Of a DNA stretch of 34,562 nucleotides, positions 1-6,246 are shown in pieces (position 1 is the first letter of the stretch; the number at the start of each line of letters is the position of its first letter). Made by a program: the position numbers and the translations under genes. Source of the stretch: a virus; IMG/VR virus record IMGVR_UViG_3300023109_001805, positions 1-34,562 of that record; one strand, 5' to 3'. The notes below the pieces were generated by a model that saw nothing but the letters and a program-made list of their open reading frames with translations, made no database searches and had not been told where the DNA came from.

Positions 1-138
1 TGGTAGTTGACCTCTATATTCAACTCCAGTCTCTTCGTCTATTAATCGCCATTTGGTTGGACATTTAGTAACTACTTTGAGTTCTACTGCTATGTCAATG
101 GCAGGTACTACGGTACCATCTTGTAGTGTTCTATTCAA
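1..138 (-). CDS. Partial hypothetical protein (N-terminal 46 residues)
   Basis: The minus strand is open from a TTG codon at 138 to the window edge, giving 46 residues that run off the window. The peptide is protein-like, with TVVPAIDIAVELKVV followed by KWRLIDEETGVEYRG. An AAAGGGCGAAC stretch precedes the TTG as a plausible ribosome binding site, and an in-frame stop lies just upstream, so no longer start exists. The TTG overlaps the stop of the preceding gene by 8 bases (TTGAATAG), the same overlap pattern seen at several other junctions here. I do not recognise the family. It reads as the next gene of the leftward unit that includes the nucleotidyltransferase and kinase. The TTG start is an inference from frame, binding site and overlap. 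Confidence 0.6.
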   Translation of the reverse strand, partial: MNRTLQDGTVVPAIDIAVELKVVTKCPTKWRLIDEETGVEYRGQLP

Positions 139-538
139 GTTCGCCCTTTAGTCTCATTTGTTTTCGTATCTTCGACGCACTTATGTTATGTATTTCTTCA
201 CCTAAATCATGTTCAGTAAAGGTATAACCAACACCTCGTCCATAGCTAATATCCACAATGTTAGGAACAATCATAATAATATATTCTTGATCATATGTAA
301 ATCCTTCTTTGTCTAGTTCTTTTTTAATATTTCCCATAACATCTGTAACAATAAATGGATTATCATCTTGTGTTGCTGTACGTCCACCTGATGCATCAGT
401 GTTTTGTGGCACAGTTCTAATCTGTATACACACTTGTCCTGTTTCGGCAAGGGCTCGTTTGAATAGCTCTGTATGTCCAGCATGCCACGGTTGCCAGCGT
501 CCTAGCATTTGTGTTGTAGGCTTAAATCTATCAAACAT
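131..538 (-). CDS. Adenylyltransferase/cytidylyltransferase-like nucleotidyltransferase (NMNAT-like)
   Basis: About 135 residues of the HxGH nucleotidyltransferase superfamily, which joins a nucleoside monophosphate to a phosphorylated substrate with release of pyrophosphate. Near the N terminus is GRWQPWHAGH, matching the GRFQPFHxGH nucleotide-binding loop of NadM-type enzymes, and near the C terminus is ISASKIRKQMR, matching the ISxTxxR motif. The substrate (nicotinamide mononucleotide, a sugar phosphate or another compound) cannot be told from sequence. I place the start at ATG 538 rather than 568: GGAGAGAGAAG lies directly upstream, and the ATG overlaps the upstream kinase stop by 8 bases (ATGTTTGA). 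Its partner upstream is an adenylylsulfate-kinase-like protein, so the two may act in one activation step. The catalytic class is well supported; the substrate is unknown. Confidence 0.82.
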   Translation of the reverse strand: MFDRFKPTTQMLGRWQPWHAGHTELFKRALAETGQVCIQIRTVPQNTDASGGRTATQDDNPFIVTDVMGNIKKELDKEGFTYDQEYIIMIVPNIVDISYGRGVGYTFTEHDLGEEIHNISASKIRKQMRLKGELE

Positions 539-962
539 TCTTCTCTCTCCAATATTGGTACCTTTCAACTGCTTGCATTAGTGTTTCGTGGGTATTGTCA
601 AACCATTCTGATATATGATAATGTACTTGCTCAGGAGGTTCAAACAAATCATTTGTATCTTCGTATCTGCCTCGAGAAATAGTATCCATCCACACTGTAA
701 AGTCTGGATTAAAGTTTTTCCTTGCTTCTTCTGTAGGACAAATAAAATCACACACTGCAATCTTACCTGCCATAACTACGCCATCTGCCAGATGCTTCAT
801 ACGAACAGACTGTCTAATACGACCAGACAAACTAAAGTCCCAATCATCATAACTCTTTCTAATTTCGTCTGCATTAATATGCACACCACCTACTAATTCT
901 GCAAATGGTTTTGCCAGTGTAGATTTACCACTTCCTGGCAATCCAAATATTAATATTTTCAT
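531..962 (-). CDS. P-loop kinase resembling adenylylsulfate (APS) kinase
   Basis: A 143-residue P-loop kinase. It opens with MKILIFGLPGSGKST, a Walker A motif right at the N terminus, followed by HINADEIRK and DWDFSLSGRIRQ, which match the NADxxR and DFS-GR-RQ segments of adenylylsulfate kinases. Later FICPTEEARKNF and VWMDTI fit the same family. APS kinases phosphorylate the 3'-hydroxyl of adenylylsulfate; phage homologues are often annotated this way without proof of substrate. I use ATG 962 so that the protein begins at the first beta strand; an upstream ATG at 977 would add five residues with no better binding site. The gene diverges from the HAD gene and is followed by the nucleotidyltransferase with an 8-base overlap, suggesting coupled translation. 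Confidence 0.8.
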   Translation of the reverse strand: MKILIFGLPGSGKSTLAKPFAELVGGVHINADEIRKSYDDWDFSLSGRIRQSVRMKHLADGVVMAGKIAVCDFICPTEEARKNFNPDFTVWMDTISRGRYEDTNDLFEPPEQVHYHISEWFDNTHETLMQAVERYQYWREKNV

Positions 963-990
963 TGGTGTTATTTCCATTAAGTGCTACTAT

Positions 991-1006
991 AATAAATATA
1001 TTTATG
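991..1006. promoter_or_regulatory. Near-palindromic late-promoter element between divergent genes
   Basis: AATAAATATATTTATG is an almost perfect inverted repeat, with one terminal mismatch. It places the T4/cyanophage late -10 word NATAAATA on both strands: AATAAATA rightward at 991-998 and CATAAATA leftward at 999-1006. The leftward copy is well placed for the kinase start at 962. The rightward copy, and an overlapping TATAAT at 988-993, would start transcription almost on the HAD start codon at 1004, giving a nearly leaderless message. The promoter role is inferred from the motif and its position. Confidence 0.5.
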
Positions 1007-1357
1007 ATACTTTATATTGACATTGACGGCACTATCTGCACCGAGAAAAAAGTAATGGGAAAGAGTGCCAAAGATTATGAGGGAGCTAACCCTCACATGG
1101 ACAGAATTGCAGTAATTAACAAACTGTATGACGAAGGACATGAGATACACTACTGGACTGCCAGAGGCACCACTAGCGGTATTGACTGGACAGATCTTAC
1201 TACAGAACAACTTAATGGTTGGGGCTGCAAATATCACGAACTTCATGTAGGCAGCAAGCCACATTTTGATGCATATATTTGCGACAAAAGTTGGAATAGT
1301 GAACATTGGTTTACTCAAAATTTGTATGAACAAATACCTCCGCCGGAAAGTGACTAA
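1004..1357 (+). CDS. Small HAD-superfamily phosphatase-like protein
   Basis: About 117 residues of the haloacid dehalogenase fold. Motif I is ILYIDIDGTIC at the very N terminus, with the nucleophile Asp and general acid Asp; motif II is HYWTARG; the C-terminal motif is FDAYICDKS. Compact proteins with this pattern are common in capsule and LPS clusters, where they act on small sugar or polyol phosphates. The start is ATG 1004, because earlier in-frame sequence is not conserved-looking. No clear ribosome binding site precedes it, and it sits inside a promoter-like palindrome, so its message may have almost no leader. It converges on the SIS gene with a 47-base overlap of coding ends. Its neighbours suggest a sugar-phosphate role; the substrate is unknown. 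Confidence 0.78.
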   Translation: MILYIDIDGTICTEKKVMGKSAKDYEGANPHMDRIAVINKLYDEGHEIHYWTARGTTSGIDWTDLTTEQLNGWGCKYHELHVGSKPHFDAYICDKSWNSEHWFTQNLYEQIPPPESD

Positions 1358-1799
1358 TTAATTTTTCAAATATGTAAATGAACCCTAGCTCATGATAGCT
1401 TTTCATGAGCATGGGTAATTTACTTTCACTGTATTCAATACAAATATCAGTTGAACTACTGATACGGCCATTGGCATTAAATGTGATACTCATAGTTTTT
1501 GCATTAGTCTTCTGTGCAATATCTATGTAGGCAAAACTGCTGGCAGTATTTCCACTAGCTGTTACAAACACAACAAGATCTCTACTATCTAAATTGGGCA
1601 CTTGTAAATCTTCACTGTGGTACGCTCGTAATCCTTGTTGACTTAGCCGCTGCATAAACATCTTACATGCTAGTCCTACTCTACCTTTGGCAACAAACAC
1701 AATGTTTCTTGCACGTTGTAGTTCAACTAGTATTGCTTGCTGTTTATCAGGATCATACAATTTAGTATAATCACACCATGCTTTGTCAAAATCACTCAT
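1311..1799 (-). CDS. SIS-domain sugar-phosphate isomerase (hexuloisomerase-like)
   Basis: A 162-residue single SIS domain, the fold of sugar-phosphate isomerases and sugar-binding regulators. FVAKGRVGLACKMFMQRL around residues 35-52 matches the GRSG-xxxx-FAxRL segment of 6-phospho-3-hexuloisomerase, with Val in place of the usual Ser. TASGNTAS at 80-87 is the phosphate-binding loop. LPMLMKSYHELGF near 128-140 corresponds to the catalytic Glu/His region of that family. Arabinose-5-phosphate or sedoheptulose-7-phosphate isomerase activity is possible instead. I chose ATG 1799, one base after the upstream HNH stop; the ATG at 1844 would overlap the HNH gene. The last 47 bases are shared, antisense, with the HAD gene. 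The epimerase and kinase genes nearby support a role in sugar phosphate conversion. Confidence 0.75.
   Translation of the reverse strand: MSDFDKAWCDYTKLYDPDKQQAILVELQRARNIVFVAKGRVGLACKMFMQRLSQQGLRAYHSEDLQVPNLDSRDLVVFVTASGNTASSFAYIDIAQKTNAKTMSITFNANGRISSSTDICIEYSESKLPMLMKSYHELGFIYIFEKLISHFPAEVFVHTNFE
1382..1416 (+). terminator. Possible terminator hairpin inside the SIS gene
   Basis: GCTCATGA at 1388-1395 and TCATGAGC at 1403-1410 form a perfect 8-bp stem with a 7-base loop. A further ACCC/GGGT pairing lies outside a 2x2 internal loop. It begins 25 bases after the HAD stop and is followed by the AT-rich AATTTACTTT, not a clean T tract. It could end rightward HAD transcription before it runs far antisense into the SIS gene. 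Within coding sequence it may also be chance. Confidence 0.3.
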
Positions 1800-1800
1800 A

Positions 1801-2247
1801 TCAGTGATTCTGATTAGCTGGTGTAATGTTATCACCATGCTCAATTGTTTTAATATTATGACAATTACTACACAGTGTAACTAAGTTTCCTGGATCATTA
1901 TTTGCATGATTACCATCAATATGATCAACTGTTAAGGAAGCACGTAATAAACTGTTATACATTTTAGGATCACTTTCTTTATATTTCTTAACACGTGGCA
2001 ACTCCGACGGATCAAACTGACATTCACTACATTTACTTTCACGAAGCTGACTGTATGCTTTTGCTGGTGTTGCTAAACCACCAAATGCACTAAAGTTTCG
2101 CTGACAAGGATCACAATAGTCTTTCTCACCTGGCCCTTTCCACAGTGTTAAATGACTGTTACAACCAGGTGTTTTACACTTGCCACGCAGTGCCGACTTC
2201 ATTTCAACAGTCGACTTTCTTACACGTTCCGTAGCTTCACGTATCAT
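1801..2247 (-). CDS. HNH endonuclease with zinc-binding cysteines
   Basis: A 148-residue HNH nuclease. The core is VDHIDGNHANNDPGNLVTLC around residues 107-126: Asp108-His109 as the first H, Asn121 as the N, and C126/C129-H130 with a following CHN as the last H. Extra cysteine pairs at C24/C29, C45/C48 and C73/C76 are probably zinc-binding. Such small HNH proteins in T4-like phages are often homing endonucleases or free-standing nucleases; which applies cannot be settled. It begins in a TAATG overlap with the ParB-like gene upstream, and the SIS gene follows after a single base, so all three appear co-transcribed. A homing origin would explain its place between unrelated genes. Confidence 0.82.
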   Translation of the reverse strand: MIREATERVRKSTVEMKSALRGKCKTPGCNSHLTLWKGPGEKDYCDPCQRNFSAFGGLATPAKAYSQLRESKCSECQFDPSELPRVKKYKESDPKMYNSLLRASLTVDHIDGNHANNDPGNLVTLCSNCHNIKTIEHGDNITPANQNH

Positions 2248-3440
2248 TATTTTACATCCTCTTCAGTAAAGTTAAATGTCTCACTAAACACTGGCAGTTT
2301 TTTACTAAATCCAGCTACCTTTAATGCTGTTGTAATCCAATAAGGTCCGACAATTGTTTGGTTACAACGATAAGTCTTACCCTCCATCATACGCCCTGCT
2401 GCCTTTTCAATATTACAGTGATTCTGATATGCTTCTTGTACCTTGCGTCCTTTAATGGTTCCACTAGGTGCCCATGTGTTCTGTGTAATCTTACTCAGTA
2501 TTTCAGACATTTCATCAATATATGTATTTGTAATAGTGATTCCCTGATTCATACATTGCCGAAAAAATACACTAAGGTTATCAATCTCCATTGCTACAAA
2601 CGGTTTGTTAGTATTGCTAACTGAATGATAATACATTACACGCTCAAACACTTCCACTGGAAAATTACGGTTCATAACTTCTGTCATACGTGACCAAGCA
2701 CCGGCACGTTTCTCATCACCAAACTTTTCGCTAGTAGCAAAGTATGAGTATTGCTCAAAGTATTCTTGTAGTTTAACACATCGTATATTCCAAAAGTCTG
2801 TTAACCCATCATGACGGAACCCTGCAACATACTGCTTATACAAATCAATTGCTTCAAGTTTTTTACTTGTACGTCCACTATTAAATTCTACAAACCGTCT
2901 GCGAATTGCTGCACGATCATCACCTGGATATTGATCCACTGGAACCATTGCTTGTGCGGGATCAATACCAAATCCATATACTGCAATAACCCAAAGAGCA
3001 ATTCCAGTATGTTGCCCATCCCATGCTACATGCCTATCAATCTTACCATCTGCTCGCTTTGTGTCTAAATAAGTGCGTATCCGATTAATAAAATCTGGAT
3101 TAAATTCTGCAACAATATTAATTAAGTTTTCACGATCTGGCCAACGCTGCATAGTGTCATTAATATCAATTTCACTAGCTGGTACATATTGTATGCTGCC
3201 CATGCCTACTACGTCTTTAACCATGTCATGATATGATTCATACCCCATAGCTCCTACCATACCTTCAGCAAGCGCACGGAACATCATTTCTAAATCACTA
3301 TCTTTAGCATACATTTCCTGTAGTCGTTCGCCAATAGTTACAAAATGATCTTCATCTGTATGATATGAACTATTAATAATGTCTGCATATGGACTTGTTT
3401 TAATAGTATTAGCTTTATTGGTTGTCATTAGTGTCATCAT
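2247..3440 (-). CDS. ParB/Srx-like domain protein, function unknown
   Basis: A 397-residue protein. The most telling segment is KIDRHVAWDGQHTGIAL near residues 133-149, which resembles the GxxR/GQHR nucleotide-binding loop of ParB/sulfiredoxin-fold proteins. It is preceded by a segment (SEIDINDTMQRWPDRENL, about 89-106) in the place where ParB-like proteins have their first strand. ParB-fold proteins may be CTPases, nucleases or DNA-binding regulators; no DNA-binding helix-turn-helix was identified. Some of the C-terminal half is plain helical sequence with no recognised domain. The start at 3440 follows GAGAATATAA; a second ATG lies directly after it. It heads a unit with the HNH nuclease (TAATG overlap) and the SIS gene. 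The fold call is moderate and the function unknown. Confidence 0.55.
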   Translation of the reverse strand: MMTLMTTNKANTIKTSPYADIINSSYHTDEDHFVTIGERLQEMYAKDSDLEMMFRALAEGMVGAMGYESYHDMVKDVVGMGSIQYVPASEIDINDTMQRWPDRENLINIVAEFNPDFINRIRTYLDTKRADGKIDRHVAWDGQHTGIALWVIAVYGFGIDPAQAMVPVDQYPGDDRAAIRRRFVEFNSGRTSKKLEAIDLYKQYVAGFRHDGLTDFWNIRCVKLQEYFEQYSYFATSEKFGDEKRAGAWSRMTEVMNRNFPVEVFERVMYYHSVSNTNKPFVAMEIDNLSVFFRQCMNQGITITNTYIDEMSEILSKITQNTWAPSGTIKGRKVQEAYQNHCNIEKAAGRMMEGKTYRCNQTIVGPYWITTALKVAGFSKKLPVFSETFNFTEEDVK

Positions 3441-3505
3441 TTATATTCTCTTTTGCTCCAATTAAAAAATTGTTGTTTAAAGTTTAGATGTCTTCGTTGT
3501 ACAGT

Positions 3506-3514
3506 ATTATAACA
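3506..3514 (-). promoter_or_regulatory. Extended -10 promoter upstream of the ParB-like gene
   Basis: On the minus strand TGTTATAAT is a perfect extended -10 (TGnTATAAT), about 65 bases before the start at 3440. No good -35 is visible at 17 bases, which is acceptable for an extended -10 site. The gap of 99 bases between 3440 and 3540 is one of the longest in the window, which supports a real promoter here. Confidence 0.45.
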
Positions 3515-3539
3515 CATGAGTCAATATAAAAAGGCAAGA

Positions 3540-4940
3540 TTACGTACTATATTTGTGCAAATGCTGCATTGACCACAAAAATAATTGATGATTTAACTGA
3601 GCATCAACATTTAATGGTGCCATTGACAACCATATGGCACCTACACCCAGTTCAATTTTTTGCCAGTTATTTTTGTAAATATCTGAATCTCTGAATTTAT
3701 TTAAACGTATTAAGTCTTTTTCAGTAACAGTAACTCCATCAGTTACCATATGATTTAAGTTAATATTGTGCAGCCATAAGCTATGATAAAATTTACAGAT
3801 ATCATAAAATATGTCATTGACTACGCCAGCACGATGGTCTATATAATTTATACTATCTGGTGTTACAACGATATTGTCTAATACAAGATCCCCATGACAT
3901 GGTCCTAGTATCCCATTATTAAGTATATCCCAATTAATTGATTCAACTAGACGAGTACAATCGACACTAACACCATTAATGTCTAATACGCCGCCATACT
4001 TCTCGTCTTGATCGCACATCATTTCAAAACGTTGCCAAGTCTTATCTTGCCACAATTCTTTGTTATTAACAACTACATTGTTGTTTAAACAATATGTCCA
4101 TAAATTTTCTAAGTTGTTGTAGATTCTATCATAATTTCCATTATACGGATTAACATCTCCATTAACAAATTCATAACTTAATGACGTTGGTGTACATATT
4201 ACTGGTGATGGATGTGGAAATGTAGTATTTGTTACATTAATATTAGTTTCCGTACTAAACAGTTTAATTATTCTGTCATTTACTTTATATACTTCTTGAT
4301 GTGACTTATCAAGAACTAAAAATTCATCCTCAAAATGAGTAAACGCTCCGCTACTGCTTTCTCTGTTTCCTACATCATACCAAGTATCTAATGCATGCTC
4401 ATTTAAGGTGTTGAGCTCTTTTAATATCAATAAATCATTACGACTATGATTGCTGTCTTGGAGTATACGATAGTAATCTTTACTGTCTTTTATAAAACTT
4501 ATGCCGCTATACACTGAGCAGTTATCTGAATCATAATATTCACTATTTTCTGGATGACATACGAACCAAGTATTTTCATCAACCAGAGGAACCAATGTAC
4601 TCCAATTGTCACATGCGTTATAGTAAAATGGCTTATCAAATACATACTCAGGTATTTGTTTAAAGCTAGCAATTTGGCCACTGTTCCAGTTTGCTATTTC
4701 GATAAATTCTATATTTTTATATCCAGCATGTGTCAAGTATTCACGTACTCGATCACCTTCATACCCAAGAGTAATATATATTGTATCTATGTCAGTATAG
4801 CTAGCAATAATATGATCTATTACAGCATATGGTCCAACACGATTTAATGTTTTATGAAATTTAGTATAGCCAGCACTCCTAGTACCAGGCCCACTACATG
4901 GAATAAGTAAGTTTTTGCATGTTTTGTGTATAGTCTTCAT
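3540..4940 (-). CDS. Fused sugar-type nucleotidyltransferase and APH/choline-kinase-like kinase
   Basis: A 466-residue two-domain protein. The N-terminal half is a nucleotidyltransferase: IPCSGPGTRSAGYTKFHKTL at 13-32 matches the GxGTR-x-K-x-L signature of NTP-transferases (canonical PK is HK here), and DKPFYYNACDN near 105 fits the metal-binding region. The C-terminal half has an aminoglycoside/choline kinase core: CHGDLVLDN with H349, D351 and N356, then INYIDHRAG with D368, and NDIFYDICKF, resembling kinases of surface-polysaccharide clusters. The expected chemistry is phosphorylation of a small alcohol or sugar and its activation to an NDP derivative, as in LicA/LicC-type pathways. The substrate is unknown. 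The start overlaps the epimerase gene by 47 bases; no closer in-frame ATG exists. The extended -10 promoter for the next unit lies just past its stop. Confidence 0.75.
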   Translation of the reverse strand: MKTIHKTCKNLLIPCSGPGTRSAGYTKFHKTLNRVGPYAVIDHIIASYTDIDTIYITLGYEGDRVREYLTHAGYKNIEFIEIANWNSGQIASFKQIPEYVFDKPFYYNACDNWSTLVPLVDENTWFVCHPENSEYYDSDNCSVYSGISFIKDSKDYYRILQDSNHSRNDLLILKELNTLNEHALDTWYDVGNRESSSGAFTHFEDEFLVLDKSHQEVYKVNDRIIKLFSTETNINVTNTTFPHPSPVICTPTSLSYEFVNGDVNPYNGNYDRIYNNLENLWTYCLNNNVVVNNKELWQDKTWQRFEMMCDQDEKYGGVLDINGVSVDCTRLVESINWDILNNGILGPCHGDLVLDNIVVTPDSINYIDHRAGVVNDIFYDICKFYHSLWLHNINLNHMVTDGVTVTEKDLIRLNKFRDSDIYKNNWQKIELGVGAIWLSMAPLNVDAQLNHQLFLWSMQHLHKYST

Positions 4941-5523
4941 TGAATATTATTTTACTTCCTGCTATTAACCGAATGTTGTCTTGATTTTTAAAACGCTCAT
5001 ATGTTTCATATGTTACACCACCGTCTATTGTAACATGTCTTTGCGTATCTGTCAATTTATCCAAGTCAAAGAAGCTATTTTGTACTTTAATTCCTGGGTT
5101 ATACGCCATAAGCAAAAAAGAGTCTACATCCAATCTATCACATATATTATCCATTTTTTGTACTGTGTGGTATGGCTTAAATGCTAATTTAAGTCTTGGG
5201 TCTTGACTTAAGAAGTCAACACAATGTTGTTCACTGTGAAAACTTTCATAGTGTGCAAATATAACATCTGCGCTGCTATTCAGTATTGCATCCCATGCAG
5301 GATTATTACATGTTATCATGGCATGCACATCTATGTGTTCTGCAAAATGTTTTCTAGCTTCATCTATAGCTTCAGGATGACATCCTAATCTAGGAACAAA
5401 ACTGCCATCCATAAAGTCCATGTGTAATCCTACTGATCCTTTTGCAAAACTTCTAGACAGATCGTTATGGGTGTTTCTAATATTAATCCAGCTATCACAT
5501 ATATAACTTAAACTTAATTGCAT
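4894..5523 (-). CDS. rpe: Ribulose-phosphate 3-epimerase homologue
   Basis: A 209-residue TIM-barrel protein of the RPE family, which interconverts ribulose-5-phosphate and xylulose-5-phosphate. GLHMDFMDGSFVPRLG at 32-47 corresponds to the H-x-D-MDG-FVPN motif, giving H34 and D36. DVHAMI supplies H67, and VTIDGGVTYE supplies D167, so all four metal and catalytic residues are kept. LMAYNPGIKVQ and LIAGSKIIF match the phosphate-binding end. The length is slightly shorter than the usual 215-225. It begins with ATG 5523 behind AGGCAAAAT, 7 bases after the methyltransferase stop, and its end overlaps the fusion gene. A related ketose-6-phosphate epimerase is possible. Role, by inference: feeding a pentose- or hexulose-phosphate to the kinase/nucleotidyltransferase, or shifting host pentose phosphate flux. 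Confidence 0.82.
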   Translation of the reverse strand: MQLSLSYICDSWINIRNTHNDLSRSFAKGSVGLHMDFMDGSFVPRLGCHPEAIDEARKHFAEHIDVHAMITCNNPAWDAILNSSADVIFAHYESFHSEQHCVDFLSQDPRLKLAFKPYHTVQKMDNICDRLDVDSFLLMAYNPGIKVQNSFFDLDKLTDTQRHVTIDGGVTYETYERFKNQDNIRLIAGSKIIFNEDYTQNMQKLTYSM

Positions 5524-5530
5524 ATTTTGC

Positions 5531-6184
5531 CTACACTTTCTTTTTTCCTATTAACATATAACGATCATACTTTAATGTGGGCAATGTTTTACACAAATAA
5601 GTATTAATATTACTTATGTGCATAAATTCCTTTAAATCTGTACAGCATCTAATATGCTCATCCAAGTCAATATAATTATTACTTTGCAATACAATAGTAG
5701 CATGATCTGGTTGATTACTTAACCATTGATCGTATTGTTCTTGTGTAATATGTTCGCAGCTAGTATTTACAACAACATCAGCAGTCTTATCTACAAATGT
5801 TGTCATATCTGCGGTTATTGCACTAAATTTTCCTTGATCCAAATAAAGTGTATTTACTGTGTTTGCAATTTCTTCACACACAGGATCTATATCTACACTT
5901 TTAATTGTGTTTATATTAATATTAGAGTTAAATAATATACTTGCAAGTACTCCATTCCACCCACCGTATATAACAATATCTAACGGTCTGACAGGCACAA
6001 ACCCTACTAGGTTCTCAGCTAACCATATTTTACTATTAACTTGGCCCTTCCAAAAACTTTCAAGTGTGCGATATCGGTCATCACTATCGCGAATCGCATC
6101 CATCCAAAATAATACATCTTGTATGTTAATTTTCATTGGCATTCCGTATAGCTCAATAGGAAGTAACGGTGATTTGGAATTCAT
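5531..6184 (-). CDS. Class I SAM-dependent methyltransferase-like protein
   Basis: A 217-residue protein with a Rossmann-fold methyltransferase pattern. LDIVIYGGWNGVLASILF at 68-85 is the glycine-rich SAM loop, SVDIDPVCEEIAN at 96-108 ends the second strand with acidic residues that bind the ribose, and ADVVVNTSCEH at 135-145 is the motif after strand 4. The acceptor is not evident. The start is ATG 6184 with AAGAGAG upstream; an earlier ATG at 6253 would overlap the divergent gene and a promoter-like palindrome. It leads the leftward run methyltransferase, epimerase, nucleotidyltransferase-kinase and diverges from the sugar dehydrogenase. A role in methylating an unusual sugar is plausible but not shown. 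Confidence 0.68.
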   Translation of the reverse strand: MNSKSPLLPIELYGMPMKINIQDVLFWMDAIRDSDDRYRTLESFWKGQVNSKIWLAENLVGFVPVRPLDIVIYGGWNGVLASILFNSNININTIKSVDIDPVCEEIANTVNTLYLDQGKFSAITADMTTFVDKTADVVVNTSCEHITQEQYDQWLSNQPDHATIVLQSNNYIDLDEHIRCCTDLKEFMHISNINTYLCKTLPTLKYDRYMLIGKKKV

Positions 6185-6202
6185 TATTGCTCTCTTAAGG
6201 TT

Positions 6203-6218
6203 ACATAAATACTTATGT
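6203..6218. promoter_or_regulatory. Near-palindromic late-promoter element between divergent genes
   Basis: ACATAAATACTTATGT is a near-perfect inverted repeat (one mismatched pair). The rightward strand carries CATAAATA at 6204-6211, matching the NATAAATA late word, and the leftward strand carries CATAAGTA with one mismatch. It sits between the methyltransferase (start 6184) and the dehydrogenase (start 6247). A separate TATAAT lies at 6224-6229 on the plus strand with TTACAT 17 bases before it, which resembles a T4 early promoter. Function is inferred. Confidence 0.45.
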
Positions 6219-6246
6219 ACGTATATAATAAAGGATTTTTTACAAA

